Assembly: GCA_904501985.1 (NCBI GenBank)
Contig: CAJGCT010000003.1
Location: forward strand, 1-64,000
Source of the DNA: an uncultured Clostridia bacterium
GTDB taxonomy: Bacteria; Bacillota; Clostridia; Oscillospirales; CAG-272
Direction of reading: 5' to 3'
DNA: 64,000 nucleotides
This document shows, piece after piece, positions 43,155-52,287 of this stretch (within the stretch, counting starts at the first letter, position 1; every line of letters begins with the position of its first letter). Below the pieces are notes generated by a model. The model saw only the letters and a list, made by a program, of their open reading frames with translations. It had not been told where the DNA came from and did no database searches. Made by a program: the position numbers and the translations under genes.

Positions 43155-43291
43155 AACGATTCTCCTTAATGTTATTGTTTAGTTTTCACAATTGTGTGAG
43201 ATTAAAGGCGGCGCTTCCATAATCCGATTGATGATTTTTTCTTTTATTTATGTTACAATAAATATAGAAAAAACTGAAAGGAAACGGAAAA

Positions 43292-43537
43292 GTGAAAAAA
43301 CGAAGAAACAAATCAAAACTTCGCCTTACGCCGACGGCACAGCGGCTTTTAATATGCTTGCTTGCCCCTATCGCGGCGACGGCACTGTATACGGCATTTT
43401 GCAGAGCATCCCTTGATACATACGATGCTGCCAGACTCTATGGGATGCTTGGCTCCGAGATGGAGCACATACTTATGTCACTGCTGCTTGCGGTGGGTGG
43501 TGCGTTGGCACTTGATATTACGCTGAAGCGCGGTTAA
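43292..43537 (+). CDS. Small two-helix membrane protein, unknown function
   Basis: An 81-residue protein with a strongly basic N-terminus (KKRRNKSKLRLTPTAQR) and two hydrophobic segments (about 19-36 and 58-75). It starts at GTG 43292 with AAAGGAA 9 bases upstream. The stop overlaps the convergent helicase stop in the shared TTAA. No family recognised. Confidence 0.5.
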   Translation: MKKRRNKSKLRLTPTAQRLLICLLAPIAATALYTAFCRASLDTYDAARLYGMLGSEMEHILMSLLLAVGGALALDITLKRG

Positions 43538-45792
43538 TCTGTATATTCCGACAGTATCTGCGGAAGCCGCAACTTTATCTCATCCAAACGGAGCTTGTCT
43601 GCGGCGTACTGACGCCGGAGCAGCTCTGCCGGAATGAAATCGTCGTATTTTTCAAATACGGGCATTTCGTTCGCGTTTACAAGCTTCGATTTGTCGATTC
43701 CCTCGCGGTCGATAATGTCGCAAAGTCCCTTTATAAGACCGTAGTCACTACCGGATTCCATTTTGAACATCATGAAATAGCAGCCCTCAAACTCAAGGTT
43801 TGTTATCTTGAAGCGTGCCGCATTCTGCATGATGAATTTGCGAAGCGTTCTGAAAGAGCGTGTGCCGAGCCATGGGAACAGACACCATGTATATCCCCCA
43901 AGGGGAACAAGAGAATGAGAGAGCATTCCCGTGTTTCGGGCGAGGTTTCGCACGATTTCAAGGCGGTGTACGGCGTTTGGCTTAAGATACGGGTAGACGG
44001 TGTCCTCGAAGAGTATGCGGCGCATACGCTCAAGTATCTTTGTGTGTATCTCGCCAAAGTCCCCCGGCCAGGAGACCTCCATTTTGCCCTTTACCGCTTT
44101 TACATAAATGAGCTTTCTCGGAATATCAAGCTCCTCAACCTCCCACACCCGGCCTGCAAGGGCAAATCTGTCACCCACAGGCGGCGGAGTTGTGATAGTT
44201 CCTATCTCATCTGACTCGCACCTCACAGTATAATCCTCGCTGTCCTTGAAGACGGCATAGAATTTAAAGCTGTTTATAAGACGCTCGCCTTTAAGACCTA
44301 CTATAAGCCCCTTTTCCTCGGTAAGCTCCAGAAAATCGTTTTGAAGCATACTCATAAGCAGTGTGCGGTAGTCGTCTTTGCTTATATTCTTGAAGGCAGG
44401 AAGCGAGAGAATGCGCTCTGCAAGTTTTTTGGGTGTAAGCTCACCGGAAGAAGCAAGAACCGACAGCGTCTGCTGAAACGCAAGGCTGAACGGCAGTTTT
44501 TTTGTGTATGGAGGTTCGATGAATTTTTCTTCAATATATAGCTGAACTATGGCTATTGCCCGAAGAAAGCTCCACGGGATGAGCTGTGGTAGAGGCGCAT
44601 TTGGCAGTGGATTCTCCTCACGGAATACCATCATCATTTCCGGCGGTGTGTCACGTCTGCCTGAGCGACCGAGACGTTGGAGAAAGCTTGAAACGGAGTT
44701 TGGAGCATCATTTTGTATGATACGCTCAAGCTTACCGATATCAATGCCAAGCTCCATTGTTACCGTAGCGCAGGTAACGCATTTTTCCTCGCTGTTTTTC
44801 ATCTTTGATTCGGCTTCCTCTCGTATGGAAGCGGAAAGATTGCCGTGGTGTATGAGGAAATTGTCCCGTTCATGGCGGTTGTCGGCGATTTGACGCATGG
44901 TTGCCGTAACATATTCCGTCTCCTCACGGGAGTTTGAGAAAATTATTGCTTTTTTGTTTTTTGCACAGTCGTAAATATACTCATATCCGGGGTCTATTTC
45001 AACTTTGCCGCGCGATGGCATTTCAGATACAGATGTGTCCGAATCCACCGACGGTGTATCGCGGCTTTGGTCGAGATTATCGCCCTGGATGAAGAAATGC
45101 TCCATGCCCAGCCGCCATTTTGTCTTGCCCTCAATTATTTCAGGTACGACAGTTTCCACATCCGTGCCGCCCCCAAGCCATTCTGCGGCAAGGGATGCAT
45201 CACCCACGGTGGCGGAAAGTCCTATGCGGCGCGGCGTGTGTCCGATAAGTCTCGCCATACGCACTAACTGACATATTATCTGATTTCCACGGTCCGTGCC
45301 TGTCAGGGTGTGTATCTCGTCAATTACCACATACCGCAGATCGCCAAAAAGCCGCACTATATCATTTGAGCGGTTCATGAGCATACTTTCAAGGGATTCG
45401 GGTGTTATCTGCAGGATTCCCTGCGGATTTTTTAGAAGCTTTGCCTTGTGTGACTGTGCCACATCGCCGTGCCAATGGAATACGGGGATTCCGGTCATAT
45501 CGAGAAGCTCATCAAGGCGTGAAAATTGGTCGTTTATAAGGCTTTTGAGAGGTGCGATGTAAAGTGCACCGATACTGCTTGGCGGAGCTTCGTACATATC
45601 TGAAATTATAGGGAAGAATGCCGCTTCTGTTTTACCTGAGGCGGTGGAGGACGTGATGAGCAGGTTTTTGTCCGTTTCAAACAGCACCCTGGCCGCCGCA
45701 AGCTGAACTGCTCTCAGCTCCTGCCATCCGTTTCGGTATATGAAATCCTGAATGAACGGCGAAAATCGGTAGAAAATTTCGTTGTCTGTCAT
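43534..45792 (-). CDS. DEAD/DEAH-box helicase, Lhr/BrxHI-like
   Basis: A 752-residue superfamily II helicase. Motif I is STASGKTE (GKT 53-55), motif II DEIH (158-161), motif III LSATVG, motif IV region IIFSNSREETEYVTATMRQI, and motifs V/VI are in TCATVTMELGIDIGKLERIIQNDAP...RLGRSGRR. The large C-terminal part resembles Lhr-type helicases, as in BREX BrxHI. ATG 45792 has a GGAG site 6 bases upstream; the ATG at 45804 does not. It follows the ATPase gene after 15 bases (3 bases if 45804 is used). It probably remodels DNA as part of the terB-brxD-like operon. Confidence 0.88.
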   Translation of the reverse strand: MTDNEIFYRFSPFIQDFIYRNGWQELRAVQLAAARVLFETDKNLLITSSTASGKTEAAFFPIISDMYEAPPSSIGALYIAPLKSLINDQFSRLDELLDMTGIPVFHWHGDVAQSHKAKLLKNPQGILQITPESLESMLMNRSNDIVRLFGDLRYVVIDEIHTLTGTDRGNQIICQLVRMARLIGHTPRRIGLSATVGDASLAAEWLGGGTDVETVVPEIIEGKTKWRLGMEHFFIQGDNLDQSRDTPSVDSDTSVSEMPSRGKVEIDPGYEYIYDCAKNKKAIIFSNSREETEYVTATMRQIADNRHERDNFLIHHGNLSASIREEAESKMKNSEEKCVTCATVTMELGIDIGKLERIIQNDAPNSVSSFLQRLGRSGRRDTPPEMMMVFREENPLPNAPLPQLIPWSFLRAIAIVQLYIEEKFIEPPYTKKLPFSLAFQQTLSVLASSGELTPKKLAERILSLPAFKNISKDDYRTLLMSMLQNDFLELTEEKGLIVGLKGERLINSFKFYAVFKDSEDYTVRCESDEIGTITTPPPVGDRFALAGRVWEVEELDIPRKLIYVKAVKGKMEVSWPGDFGEIHTKILERMRRILFEDTVYPYLKPNAVHRLEIVRNLARNTGMLSHSLVPLGGYTWCLFPWLGTRSFRTLRKFIMQNAARFKITNLEFEGCYFMMFKMESGSDYGLIKGLCDIIDREGIDKSKLVNANEMPVFEKYDDFIPAELLRRQYAADKLRLDEIKLRLPQILSEYTD

Positions 45793-45807
45793 ATCGGTCT
45801 CCATGCC

Positions 45808-47175
45808 TTACAGTTCAATATCCGCCGCAGAGAAGTCCGTTATTATCTGCGGTCTGTCCTGTGTGTCGATAAGGTCGTTCTCGTCATCCTCGCCGTGGGA
45901 CAGCGCAATTGTGCCGCTTCCCACTACATCTAAAAAGGTTGTGTCGGGATTCTGAAGAAGAATGTTCAAAACCGTGATATAGTCTCTGATTATTTCGCGC
46001 GGGGTTATCATAGTGTCAGCGCCTGCACGTTCAAGACATATCTTCAAAAATGTCAGCATATCCTCGTTTGTAACACGCGGCTCCCATGAATAGTTCTGGG
46101 CATGAAGTCCTGTTATACGCGCGACGAGAGCGTAAAGCTCATCATCCGAAAGCCTGCGCAGACGGATGACAGGACCGATAAGGTTTTTGAAGCCGTCCTT
46201 CTGAAACTGTCCGTCGGAGAGCCTGCTTCGAAGAGCCTCGTAGGAAAAGAGACCGCGTCTGGTGTCTTCAAGAAACTGCGGTGTGCCGCCGAAGATGAGA
46301 GCCAAGCCCTCGGCTTTGCCTTGAAGGGTATCATTAAACATGGACAACAGCTTTTCATAGTTATTCTCGCGTGAAATGCGGTTGGCTATCTTATAAAGAT
46401 TTACGCACTCATCAATGAAAACCACAAAGCCGCGGTAGCCTATCTTTCTGAAAAATACCGCAAGCAGTTTTATATACTCGTACCAATTATCGTCGTCGAT
46501 TATTCCGCCAACGGAAATCCCCATGGCATTTCTTGCCTCGGTTTTGGTGGAATATTCGCCTCTGAGCCAACGGATGCAGGCGGATTTTTTATCCTCGTCT
46601 CCATCCATATATGCCTTATAATATGTGGTAAGAACCGTGGCAAAATCAAAGCCGCCGATCTGAGCTTCAAGCTCGCGGGTCTGTGAGTATATACGCGAGG
46701 TAAGCTCACGCATAAAGGTGTCCGAGCCGATGGCGTGACCCTCGGCGGCGACTGAGGACTGAAGATCGGAGAGCCATTTGCCGATTATCTGCATGAGCGC
46801 ACCGCCGTCAGGCGAGGATTTTGATGCCAGATTCCGTATAAGCTCGCGGTAGGTGGCAACTCCCGTTCCCTTAGCACCGCAGATTCGCCTCTCGGGAGAG
46901 AGGTCGGCATCGGCGGTTATAAATCCGCGCTCCAGCGAAAATCCGCGAACAAGCTGAATAAGGAAGCTCTTTCCGCTTCCGTATTTTCCTATAACAAAGC
47001 GCATGGATGCGCCGCCGTCGTTGACAGCTTCAAGGTCAGAAAGAAGTGCCTCTATCTCCTCGTTTCGTCCGATTGCAATGTACGGAGCACCCATACGCGG
47101 GACAACTCCTGCGGCGACTGAGGACAGAAGACCTGTGAGTATTCTTTTGGGTATCTTTCTTGCTATTTCAGCCAT
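45808..47175 (-). CDS. BrxC/BrxD-family P-loop ATPase (DUF2791-like)
   Basis: A 455-residue ATPase. Walker A is GKYGSGKS (63-70), inside a long N-terminal segment that begins RKIPKRILTGLLSSVAAGVVPRMG and IAIGRNEEI. Walker B is GFVVFIDECVNLYK; the arginine-finger and sensor region has IFGGTPQFLEDTRRG and YEALRSRL. This family includes BrxD of BREX and related ORC/Cdc6-type loaders. It overlaps the TerB gene by 13 bases. Its ATG has no strong separate ribosome-binding site, so translation is probably coupled. Confidence 0.85.
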   Translation of the reverse strand: MAEIARKIPKRILTGLLSSVAAGVVPRMGAPYIAIGRNEEIEALLSDLEAVNDGGASMRFVIGKYGSGKSFLIQLVRGFSLERGFITADADLSPERRICGAKGTGVATYRELIRNLASKSSPDGGALMQIIGKWLSDLQSSVAAEGHAIGSDTFMRELTSRIYSQTRELEAQIGGFDFATVLTTYYKAYMDGDEDKKSACIRWLRGEYSTKTEARNAMGISVGGIIDDDNWYEYIKLLAVFFRKIGYRGFVVFIDECVNLYKIANRISRENNYEKLLSMFNDTLQGKAEGLALIFGGTPQFLEDTRRGLFSYEALRSRLSDGQFQKDGFKNLIGPVIRLRRLSDDELYALVARITGLHAQNYSWEPRVTNEDMLTFLKICLERAGADTMITPREIIRDYITVLNILLQNPDTTFLDVVGSGTIALSHGEDDENDLIDTQDRPQIITDFSAADIEL

Positions 47176-48893
47176 TTTCTTATATCTCCTTCATAATCGG
47201 AAATAAGCCTGTACCCGTCGCCGTCAGATTCAATAACGCTGTCGCCTATAATATCAAAGGCGAGCTCGTTTATCTTGTCGGCGAGGGCATCCGGAAGTAT
47301 GCCAAGCTGTGCAGACACATCGCTAAGAGCGTTGCTCTTGCCGTCACACAGTAAAGAGAGCACTTTTTTTGACGGCTCGTCAACAGCACCCATAAACGTC
47401 GCAAACTCATCCTCGCCGTCCGCAGATGTGGGAGAGGTGTCGGGTGAATAAGAGAAATCATCATCAGCCGCACTTGGTATGGGCACGTTTTCGGTGATTT
47501 TTTCATCCTCGTCCGCTTCCTCAAAGGCTGCGGTGAGTATATCGGTGGTGTTCCACGATTTTTTCTCTATTTCAAGGGCGTTTTCGAGGGATAGCGATGT
47601 GGTGACAGGCTCGTAGAGCTTGTCATAGGCATTTTTAATGGAATCAGCCTCGGCGTTGTCGGAATTACGCTTCTTTTTCGGTACGGGCAGGTATTTGTCG
47701 AAGTATTCGTCAATGCAAGCCTTAAGCTTGTCTGTGAGCGATTCAACTTTCAGCCTGGATTTGATTCCAAGTGCCATTCGTATGCGATTTTCGCTGTATT
47801 TGATGATATCGGTCACAGCAAATCTGAACTTCGGCGAGCGGGTATATGATATATATTCCACAGCGATTGAACGCTTCATATTGTATACGCACAGTGCGCC
47901 GTCGTATGCGGTGCGCTCCATACGGAATTCTTTTGCAAGAGTGTTGTCCTTTTCTGACAGTATTTCGCGGTACGCTTTCTCAAATGCGGCTTTTATATGC
48001 TTTGCAAAGAGAGCCACATTTTCAGCTGTAACATATCGGCTTTTGCGCCAATCGTATGTTGAAGAATATGAAAGAAGTCCTGCGGCAGTGCTTCCGTTTT
48101 CTTCGTCAATGTAAAATTCCTTGAAATTCGCTGCCGCCACAACATCACCAAGGATAGGCTCAAGCTCTTTTGTGGGACAGGGAAGAGCATGGACAAGGCA
48201 GTAATCGCACAGCCAATCGCACATATAGCTGTCAAGCCTGCGGTGCTCGGTGCGGTAATTAAGCCATATGGCGCAGAGCAGTGAAAGCCCGTCGGTGGGC
48301 GTTATAAGATCGGGGGCGTTTATTATTTCATAAATATAGAGAAGTATATAGCAAAAATCGGTTTTCAGATATACGCCGCGGCGGACATTGTCACGCCACC
48401 AGAGATACCATTTTAACTGCGCGTATTTAAGCTGTGAATACTGCGGAACATATGAAAAGAAAGAAACATGATCGCATGGGGTGGATGTGCGCGACCAAAG
48501 ACGCTTTACATCTGTACTGAAATTTTCGTAAAAGTTGAATCGCGAATTCCATGCCGACACTTCTACGCGTCGTATAAGTCCGCCTTTCGGCTCGTATATG
48601 AGATATGGGTCAAGAGGCTTCGAGCGGTATTCCTGCGCTCTTGTTTTCATGGAAAGCTCATTCAGCTTTCGTGCGGTATCGGCAGATGAGTGCTCACGGT
48701 GATATTCCGAGTCGTTTTTTGGAGGTATAGCCGAGCTTTTATCGGGGGTGATATCATCGGAGCCTACGGACAATTCCACTGTGTCGGTGTTTGAACGGCG
48801 AGCGGTTGGCACAACGGGACGTTTTTTCGGCAAAAGGGACTCAAGGTCCCAAAAATTGTCAATGTCACTTAGGTTTTTAGGCTTATCGCTCAT
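47163..48893 (-). CDS. TerB_N / TerB_C domain protein
   Basis: A 576-residue protein. A low-complexity N-terminal ~90 residues lead to the TerB_N domain (about 105-235: VEVSAWNSRFNFYENFS, SYVPQYSQLKYAQLKWYLWWRDNVRRG, DFCYILLYIYEIIN). A middle helical region follows, with an acidic linker (DEDEKITENV...) and a C-terminal winged-helix-like TerB_C domain (VLSLLCDGKSNALSDVSAQLG...). Family work on Ter domains links TerB_N/TerB_C proteins to DNA-processing ATPase-helicase operons, as here. ATG 48893 has GGGGTGAG upstream and is preferred to the ATG at 48911. It is the first gene of the three-gene operon. Confidence 0.85.
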   Translation of the reverse strand: MSDKPKNLSDIDNFWDLESLLPKKRPVVPTARRSNTDTVELSVGSDDITPDKSSAIPPKNDSEYHREHSSADTARKLNELSMKTRAQEYRSKPLDPYLIYEPKGGLIRRVEVSAWNSRFNFYENFSTDVKRLWSRTSTPCDHVSFFSYVPQYSQLKYAQLKWYLWWRDNVRRGVYLKTDFCYILLYIYEIINAPDLITPTDGLSLLCAIWLNYRTEHRRLDSYMCDWLCDYCLVHALPCPTKELEPILGDVVAAANFKEFYIDEENGSTAAGLLSYSSTYDWRKSRYVTAENVALFAKHIKAAFEKAYREILSEKDNTLAKEFRMERTAYDGALCVYNMKRSIAVEYISYTRSPKFRFAVTDIIKYSENRIRMALGIKSRLKVESLTDKLKACIDEYFDKYLPVPKKKRNSDNAEADSIKNAYDKLYEPVTTSLSLENALEIEKKSWNTTDILTAAFEEADEDEKITENVPIPSAADDDFSYSPDTSPTSADGEDEFATFMGAVDEPSKKVLSLLCDGKSNALSDVSAQLGILPDALADKINELAFDIIGDSVIESDGDGYRLISDYEGDIRKWLK

Positions 48894-48931
48894 ACTCTCA
48901 CCCCCGATCATAGCATTTTGGTTATTATATT

Positions 48932-48960
48932 ATTTTAACATATAATTGCCACAATGTCAA
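48932..48960 (-). promoter_or_regulatory. Promoter of the terB-brxD-helicase operon
   Basis: Minus-strand TTGACA, 17-base spacer, TAAAAT, 39 bases upstream of the TerB start. Confidence 0.85.
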
Positions 48961-49044
48961 TTATATTATCGCGAACTTGCGGAGATTTTGCGGTGATTTG
49001 TTCATTTCGTGGAATGGAGCGTTATTCTGTATGCGTACAACGAC

Positions 49045-49079
49045 AAAAAATCCGCATTCTTGCGAATGCGGATTTTTTT
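49045..49079. terminator. Terminator between hsdS-like gene and the TerB promoter
   Basis: AAATCCGCATTC pairs with GAATGCGGATTT (loop TTGC), with A and T runs on both sides. It ends the restriction-modification transcript and shields the terB promoter. Confidence 0.93.
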
Positions 49080-49083
49080 GTGT

Positions 49084-49135
49084 AAGGGCTATAAAAAAGA
49101 TGTTTTTGCTAAAGTGCTTACGGGATTTGAACTTC
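49084..49135 (+). repeat. Left boundary of the R-M cassette: composite inverted repeat
   Basis: Two blocks, AAGGGCTATAAAAAAGAT (49084-49101) and CTTACGGGATTTGAACTTC (49117-49135), recur perfectly in inverted orientation beyond the other end of the cassette (52720-52737 and 52615-52633), in the same order from outside to inside. The second block resembles the T-arm end of a tRNA read backwards. Confidence 0.75.
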
Positions 49136-49151
49136 ACTATATTTACTTGAG

Positions 49152-50267
49152 TTAAGCAATTTCTTTTTGAAGTAGATTCTGATAATGCCTTTCAATAGCG
49201 ATTATCATTTCAATTCTTTTTTCGAGCTTTTCATAGTTTGTTACAATGTCATCCTGTTCCTTTTTCGACGGAATATCGATTTTGGTATGCTCAAAAAATC
49301 CTGTCATATTCCAAGTACCATTGTCTGAACTGGATGAATATAGAAGAAATTCTGCTTTATATTGAATAGACAACCACTTTAAATTGATTTCATATGGTGA
49401 GTCATTTTTTACATATAAAATATATGCATCATCATTCAGTGTGTACCGACCTTTAGGTAAATATCTGACCGTTCCTGCCTTACCTTTTCTTGTAACCAAC
49501 AACCCTTCTTTATCGTTAAATCGTGGTGCTTTAGTTGCGTCATCCAGCATTACAACGGAATTCTCTTTTGCGGTCGCTCCTGTAAGCAACAAATATCGTT
49601 CTCCGTCTGATTTTAAACGTTGATAGTTTTTTTCTTCCGTTAGATTGGATGTTCCGCTTATGTAGTCAATGCACTTTGTGATTTCAACATCTCGTCCTTG
49701 ATATTCTTGATATTCCGCTATCAACTCTTTAGACAAAACTGAAAGATATTTTTCCTTAATAGATGTCAAAGCATCAAGTTTAATTTTGATATTCTGTATG
49801 GTTGACATAATGTTGCATTGTACATCATACCTGGGTAAATCGAATTCCTCAGAATAAACTTGCTCCAGTGATAAAGTCTTAGAACCATCACTTACACTAA
49901 GATTTTTGTAGAAATTCTGAAAGAACAAAGCAAAGTATGGTAGACAAATTTTTTGGGTAGCATCTTTCTTTACTGTAATAAATCCAGCATGATGATTAAG
50001 CGCAAACCTTTCGCCAGTTTTGTAAGTCATACATCCTGCACTACCATCCAAGCTGATAATAATGCCTTCTCCAGAAAAAACGGTTATTGTTTCACCTTTT
50101 TTCGTTTTTGCTGATACAGATATTCTTCTTTCAGTTGAAGTATGGTCTTTATTTCCACCATAAAGAGGAACCAACTCATCTTTGTTTTGCAATGATCCAT
50201 ATATTGCTTCATCTGTAAGAGCATAATTGCCTTTTTGAATTTCATTAAACACATCAAGAAAGTTCAT
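49152..50267 (-). CDS. Specificity subunit of a BcgI-like (type IIB/I-like) R-M system
   Basis: A 371-residue HsdS/BcgB-type protein with two target-recognition regions (about 30-150 and 215-340), each followed by a helical spacer (IMSTIQNIKIKLDALTSIKEKYLSVL and IVTNYEKLEKRIEMIIAIERHYQNLLQ) that forms the coiled pair positioning the two DNA-binding halves. It overlaps the methylase gene by 14 bases. Base composition is visibly AT-richer than the flanks, suggesting acquisition. Confidence 0.88.
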   Translation of the reverse strand: MNFLDVFNEIQKGNYALTDEAIYGSLQNKDELVPLYGGNKDHTSTERRISVSAKTKKGETITVFSGEGIIISLDGSAGCMTYKTGERFALNHHAGFITVKKDATQKICLPYFALFFQNFYKNLSVSDGSKTLSLEQVYSEEFDLPRYDVQCNIMSTIQNIKIKLDALTSIKEKYLSVLSKELIAEYQEYQGRDVEITKCIDYISGTSNLTEEKNYQRLKSDGERYLLLTGATAKENSVVMLDDATKAPRFNDKEGLLVTRKGKAGTVRYLPKGRYTLNDDAYILYVKNDSPYEINLKWLSIQYKAEFLLYSSSSDNGTWNMTGFFEHTKIDIPSKKEQDDIVTNYEKLEKRIEMIIAIERHYQNLLQKEIA

Positions 50268-52287
50268 CTAAAAACCTCCTAACTTCTGCATCCAATGATG
50301 AGATTTCTTTGTTAAAATCCGCTTCGCTGATATAATGAGGTGAGTAAGGACGCAAATAATATTCGGGAAGAAGCGTAATGTAATTGTCGCTCGTGATTTT
50401 GTCTATTGGGATATTTCCGCCCTTTCTTGCGATTTGTTCGAATCCTTTTTCGTCAATCCATTTTGTTGAAGATCCGCTGTCATCAAAAGTAAGCCAACGC
50501 TTTTCTAATATTCCGGGCATTTCTACTCCGTCTGTGCTAACCCAACCGGAAATTTCATCGTGCATCCATCCATTTCGATTGTTTCTTAATTTCGTAGGGA
50601 AACGCTTGTCGGAATTTGCTAATCCGTCGTTATCGATGATGTACATCCATATAGGCTTAGTTTGCTTCTTTGTAACCTTGTTACTACGCTTTTTCAAAAA
50701 CAATGCATATGTTTTTTCTTTTGTGTAAGGCGCAAATGCAAACTTGGGCAAAGAAACGATTGCGTAAATTTCACATTTTTCGAGAATTTCATTACGCAAT
50801 TTTTTGTAAGAGGGATTTTCTAATACACCATCAGGTGTAATGATACAAGCCTTTCCACCAACCTTAAGCAAGTCAATAACCTTACAAATGAACGCAATTT
50901 CTGTTCTGTTTGTGGAAATCGCCTCCGTGTTTGCTTTTATCGTACCGCTACCATATGGGGGATTGGTGATTACGTATTGATAGGTTTTATCTAATACGCT
51001 TTTTCCTTGGCGAGTAGGTTTTAGAGTATTGTCCGAATACATGTGTGTATGCCCGTCGCCAACCAAAAACATATTTAAGCGAGTTCTTGAGATATTCTCA
51101 TCCCTTACATCGATTCCGTAAAAACACTGTTTGGACAAAAATTCTCTTGCTTCATCCGTCAATGTGCCGCTTTTTTCATAATTGTTGTAGAGGACTTTGA
51201 AGCTCTCGGTCAAAAATCCACCAGTTCCACAAGCAGGGTCGATAATAGAAAACGTTTGCTCATCATTAAATGTTTCTTCGTCTTGAAGTAGCAACTTAGC
51301 AAAAATATGAGTGTAATGTCTACGGGTAAAGTATTCACCAAAATCCTTTTTCTCTTTGGATGAAGCAAACATTTCATATACTGCACCAAACAAATCGAAT
51401 CCCGTACCGTGTAAAGGCTTCATTGAATCAATAATGCTGTATATTTGTTTGACATCTTCAACACTTACCAAAGGCTTGTTTTTTCCATCACCGCTAATGG
51501 CAACACGAACAACTTCCATTACATTTTTGAATTCTTTGAATGTTGTTTCATCTTCTAAACGACTAATATATCCACTTAGATTATTTTTTACTTTCTCGGC
51601 AATTTCATCGTTACACGAAGACCAATAAACCTTGGAAGCATCCTTTGTTCCATCAATATCTTCTTTTTCCTCGAAATATTCAAGTGCTACAAATCCGACA
51701 GTGAAGTCTATCTTCTGAACATTATCCTTGAAATTGATACCGCGATACACACCTGCAAGTTCCCAAAGCTTTTTATTGAAGATTGCTTCAGAAATAGTAG
51801 AAATAGAATCTACATTAGTGTTTATTGCATCAAGATCAGGGTTCGCAGTTAGCTTGTTCTTAATCAAGCGGTAGATATCAATAGTTTGAAACTCTCTTAT
51901 TGGATTTCCATTCAAAGTCAATTGCTTTAAAGTTTTTGCGTTGTAGAAATAGGTAGTTTTGCAATTTGTAACTATAAAATATGGCAAACCCAATTTAGGA
52001 GCTTTAATCTTTCCTTGTTTCAAAGCATCTTTCCAATCTTTATCATCAACCTTGCAATCATCTTTTGCTTCTGCATAAGCAACGAGATTCTTGATGTATT
52101 GATCGTCATTTGTTCCGTCATATTCGAATTCTGAAATTAAAAGATCGGGACGCTTTGATCCTGTATACTTTGAAAAAGTGGTATCATTAACAATTTGGCG
52201 AAATGGTATGCTTAACTGTGCTACAAGCACCTCGTTGATAAGACGGCTTACTGAAAGTGCCTCTTTTTTCTTTGTTCCTTTAGCCAT
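50254..52287 (-). CDS. Fused PD-(D/E)xK endonuclease and N6-adenine methyltransferase (BcgI-A-like)
   Basis: A 677-residue protein, longer than a type I HsdM (~500). The N-terminal ~150 residues look like a restriction nuclease: P47-D48 in KRPDLLI and E73-x-K75 in YAEAKDD, followed by KLGLPYFIVTNCKTTYFYN. The methylase domain has motif I DPACGTGGF (from D350) and motif IV NPPY (442-445). The fusion with an adjacent S subunit and no hsdR is the plan of BcgI, which cuts on both sides of its site. ATG 52287 has a GGAG site; the upstream ATG (52329) lies within the regulator gene. Confidence 0.87.
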   Translation of the reverse strand: MAKGTKKKEALSVSRLINEVLVAQLSIPFRQIVNDTTFSKYTGSKRPDLLISEFEYDGTNDDQYIKNLVAYAEAKDDCKVDDKDWKDALKQGKIKAPKLGLPYFIVTNCKTTYFYNAKTLKQLTLNGNPIREFQTIDIYRLIKNKLTANPDLDAINTNVDSISTISEAIFNKKLWELAGVYRGINFKDNVQKIDFTVGFVALEYFEEKEDIDGTKDASKVYWSSCNDEIAEKVKNNLSGYISRLEDETTFKEFKNVMEVVRVAISGDGKNKPLVSVEDVKQIYSIIDSMKPLHGTGFDLFGAVYEMFASSKEKKDFGEYFTRRHYTHIFAKLLLQDEETFNDEQTFSIIDPACGTGGFLTESFKVLYNNYEKSGTLTDEAREFLSKQCFYGIDVRDENISRTRLNMFLVGDGHTHMYSDNTLKPTRQGKSVLDKTYQYVITNPPYGSGTIKANTEAISTNRTEIAFICKVIDLLKVGGKACIITPDGVLENPSYKKLRNEILEKCEIYAIVSLPKFAFAPYTKEKTYALFLKKRSNKVTKKQTKPIWMYIIDNDGLANSDKRFPTKLRNNRNGWMHDEISGWVSTDGVEMPGILEKRWLTFDDSGSSTKWIDEKGFEQIARKGGNIPIDKITSDNYITLLPEYYLRPYSPHYISEADFNKEISSLDAEVRRFLDELS

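Noticed and set aside
43176..43192. A Rex binding site upstream of the isomerase gene
   Set aside because: Only the TTGTGAA half fits; the second half (TAAACAA) and the spacing do not match the consensus well.
43534..48893. A complete BREX system
   Set aside because: Only BrxD-like and BrxHI-like proteins are present; PglZ, BrxX/PglX and BrxC are absent from the window.
49112..49135. A tRNA or tRNA fragment at the left cassette boundary
   Set aside because: Only a T-arm-like stretch is present; no acceptor, D or anticodon arms can be formed here or at the right copy.
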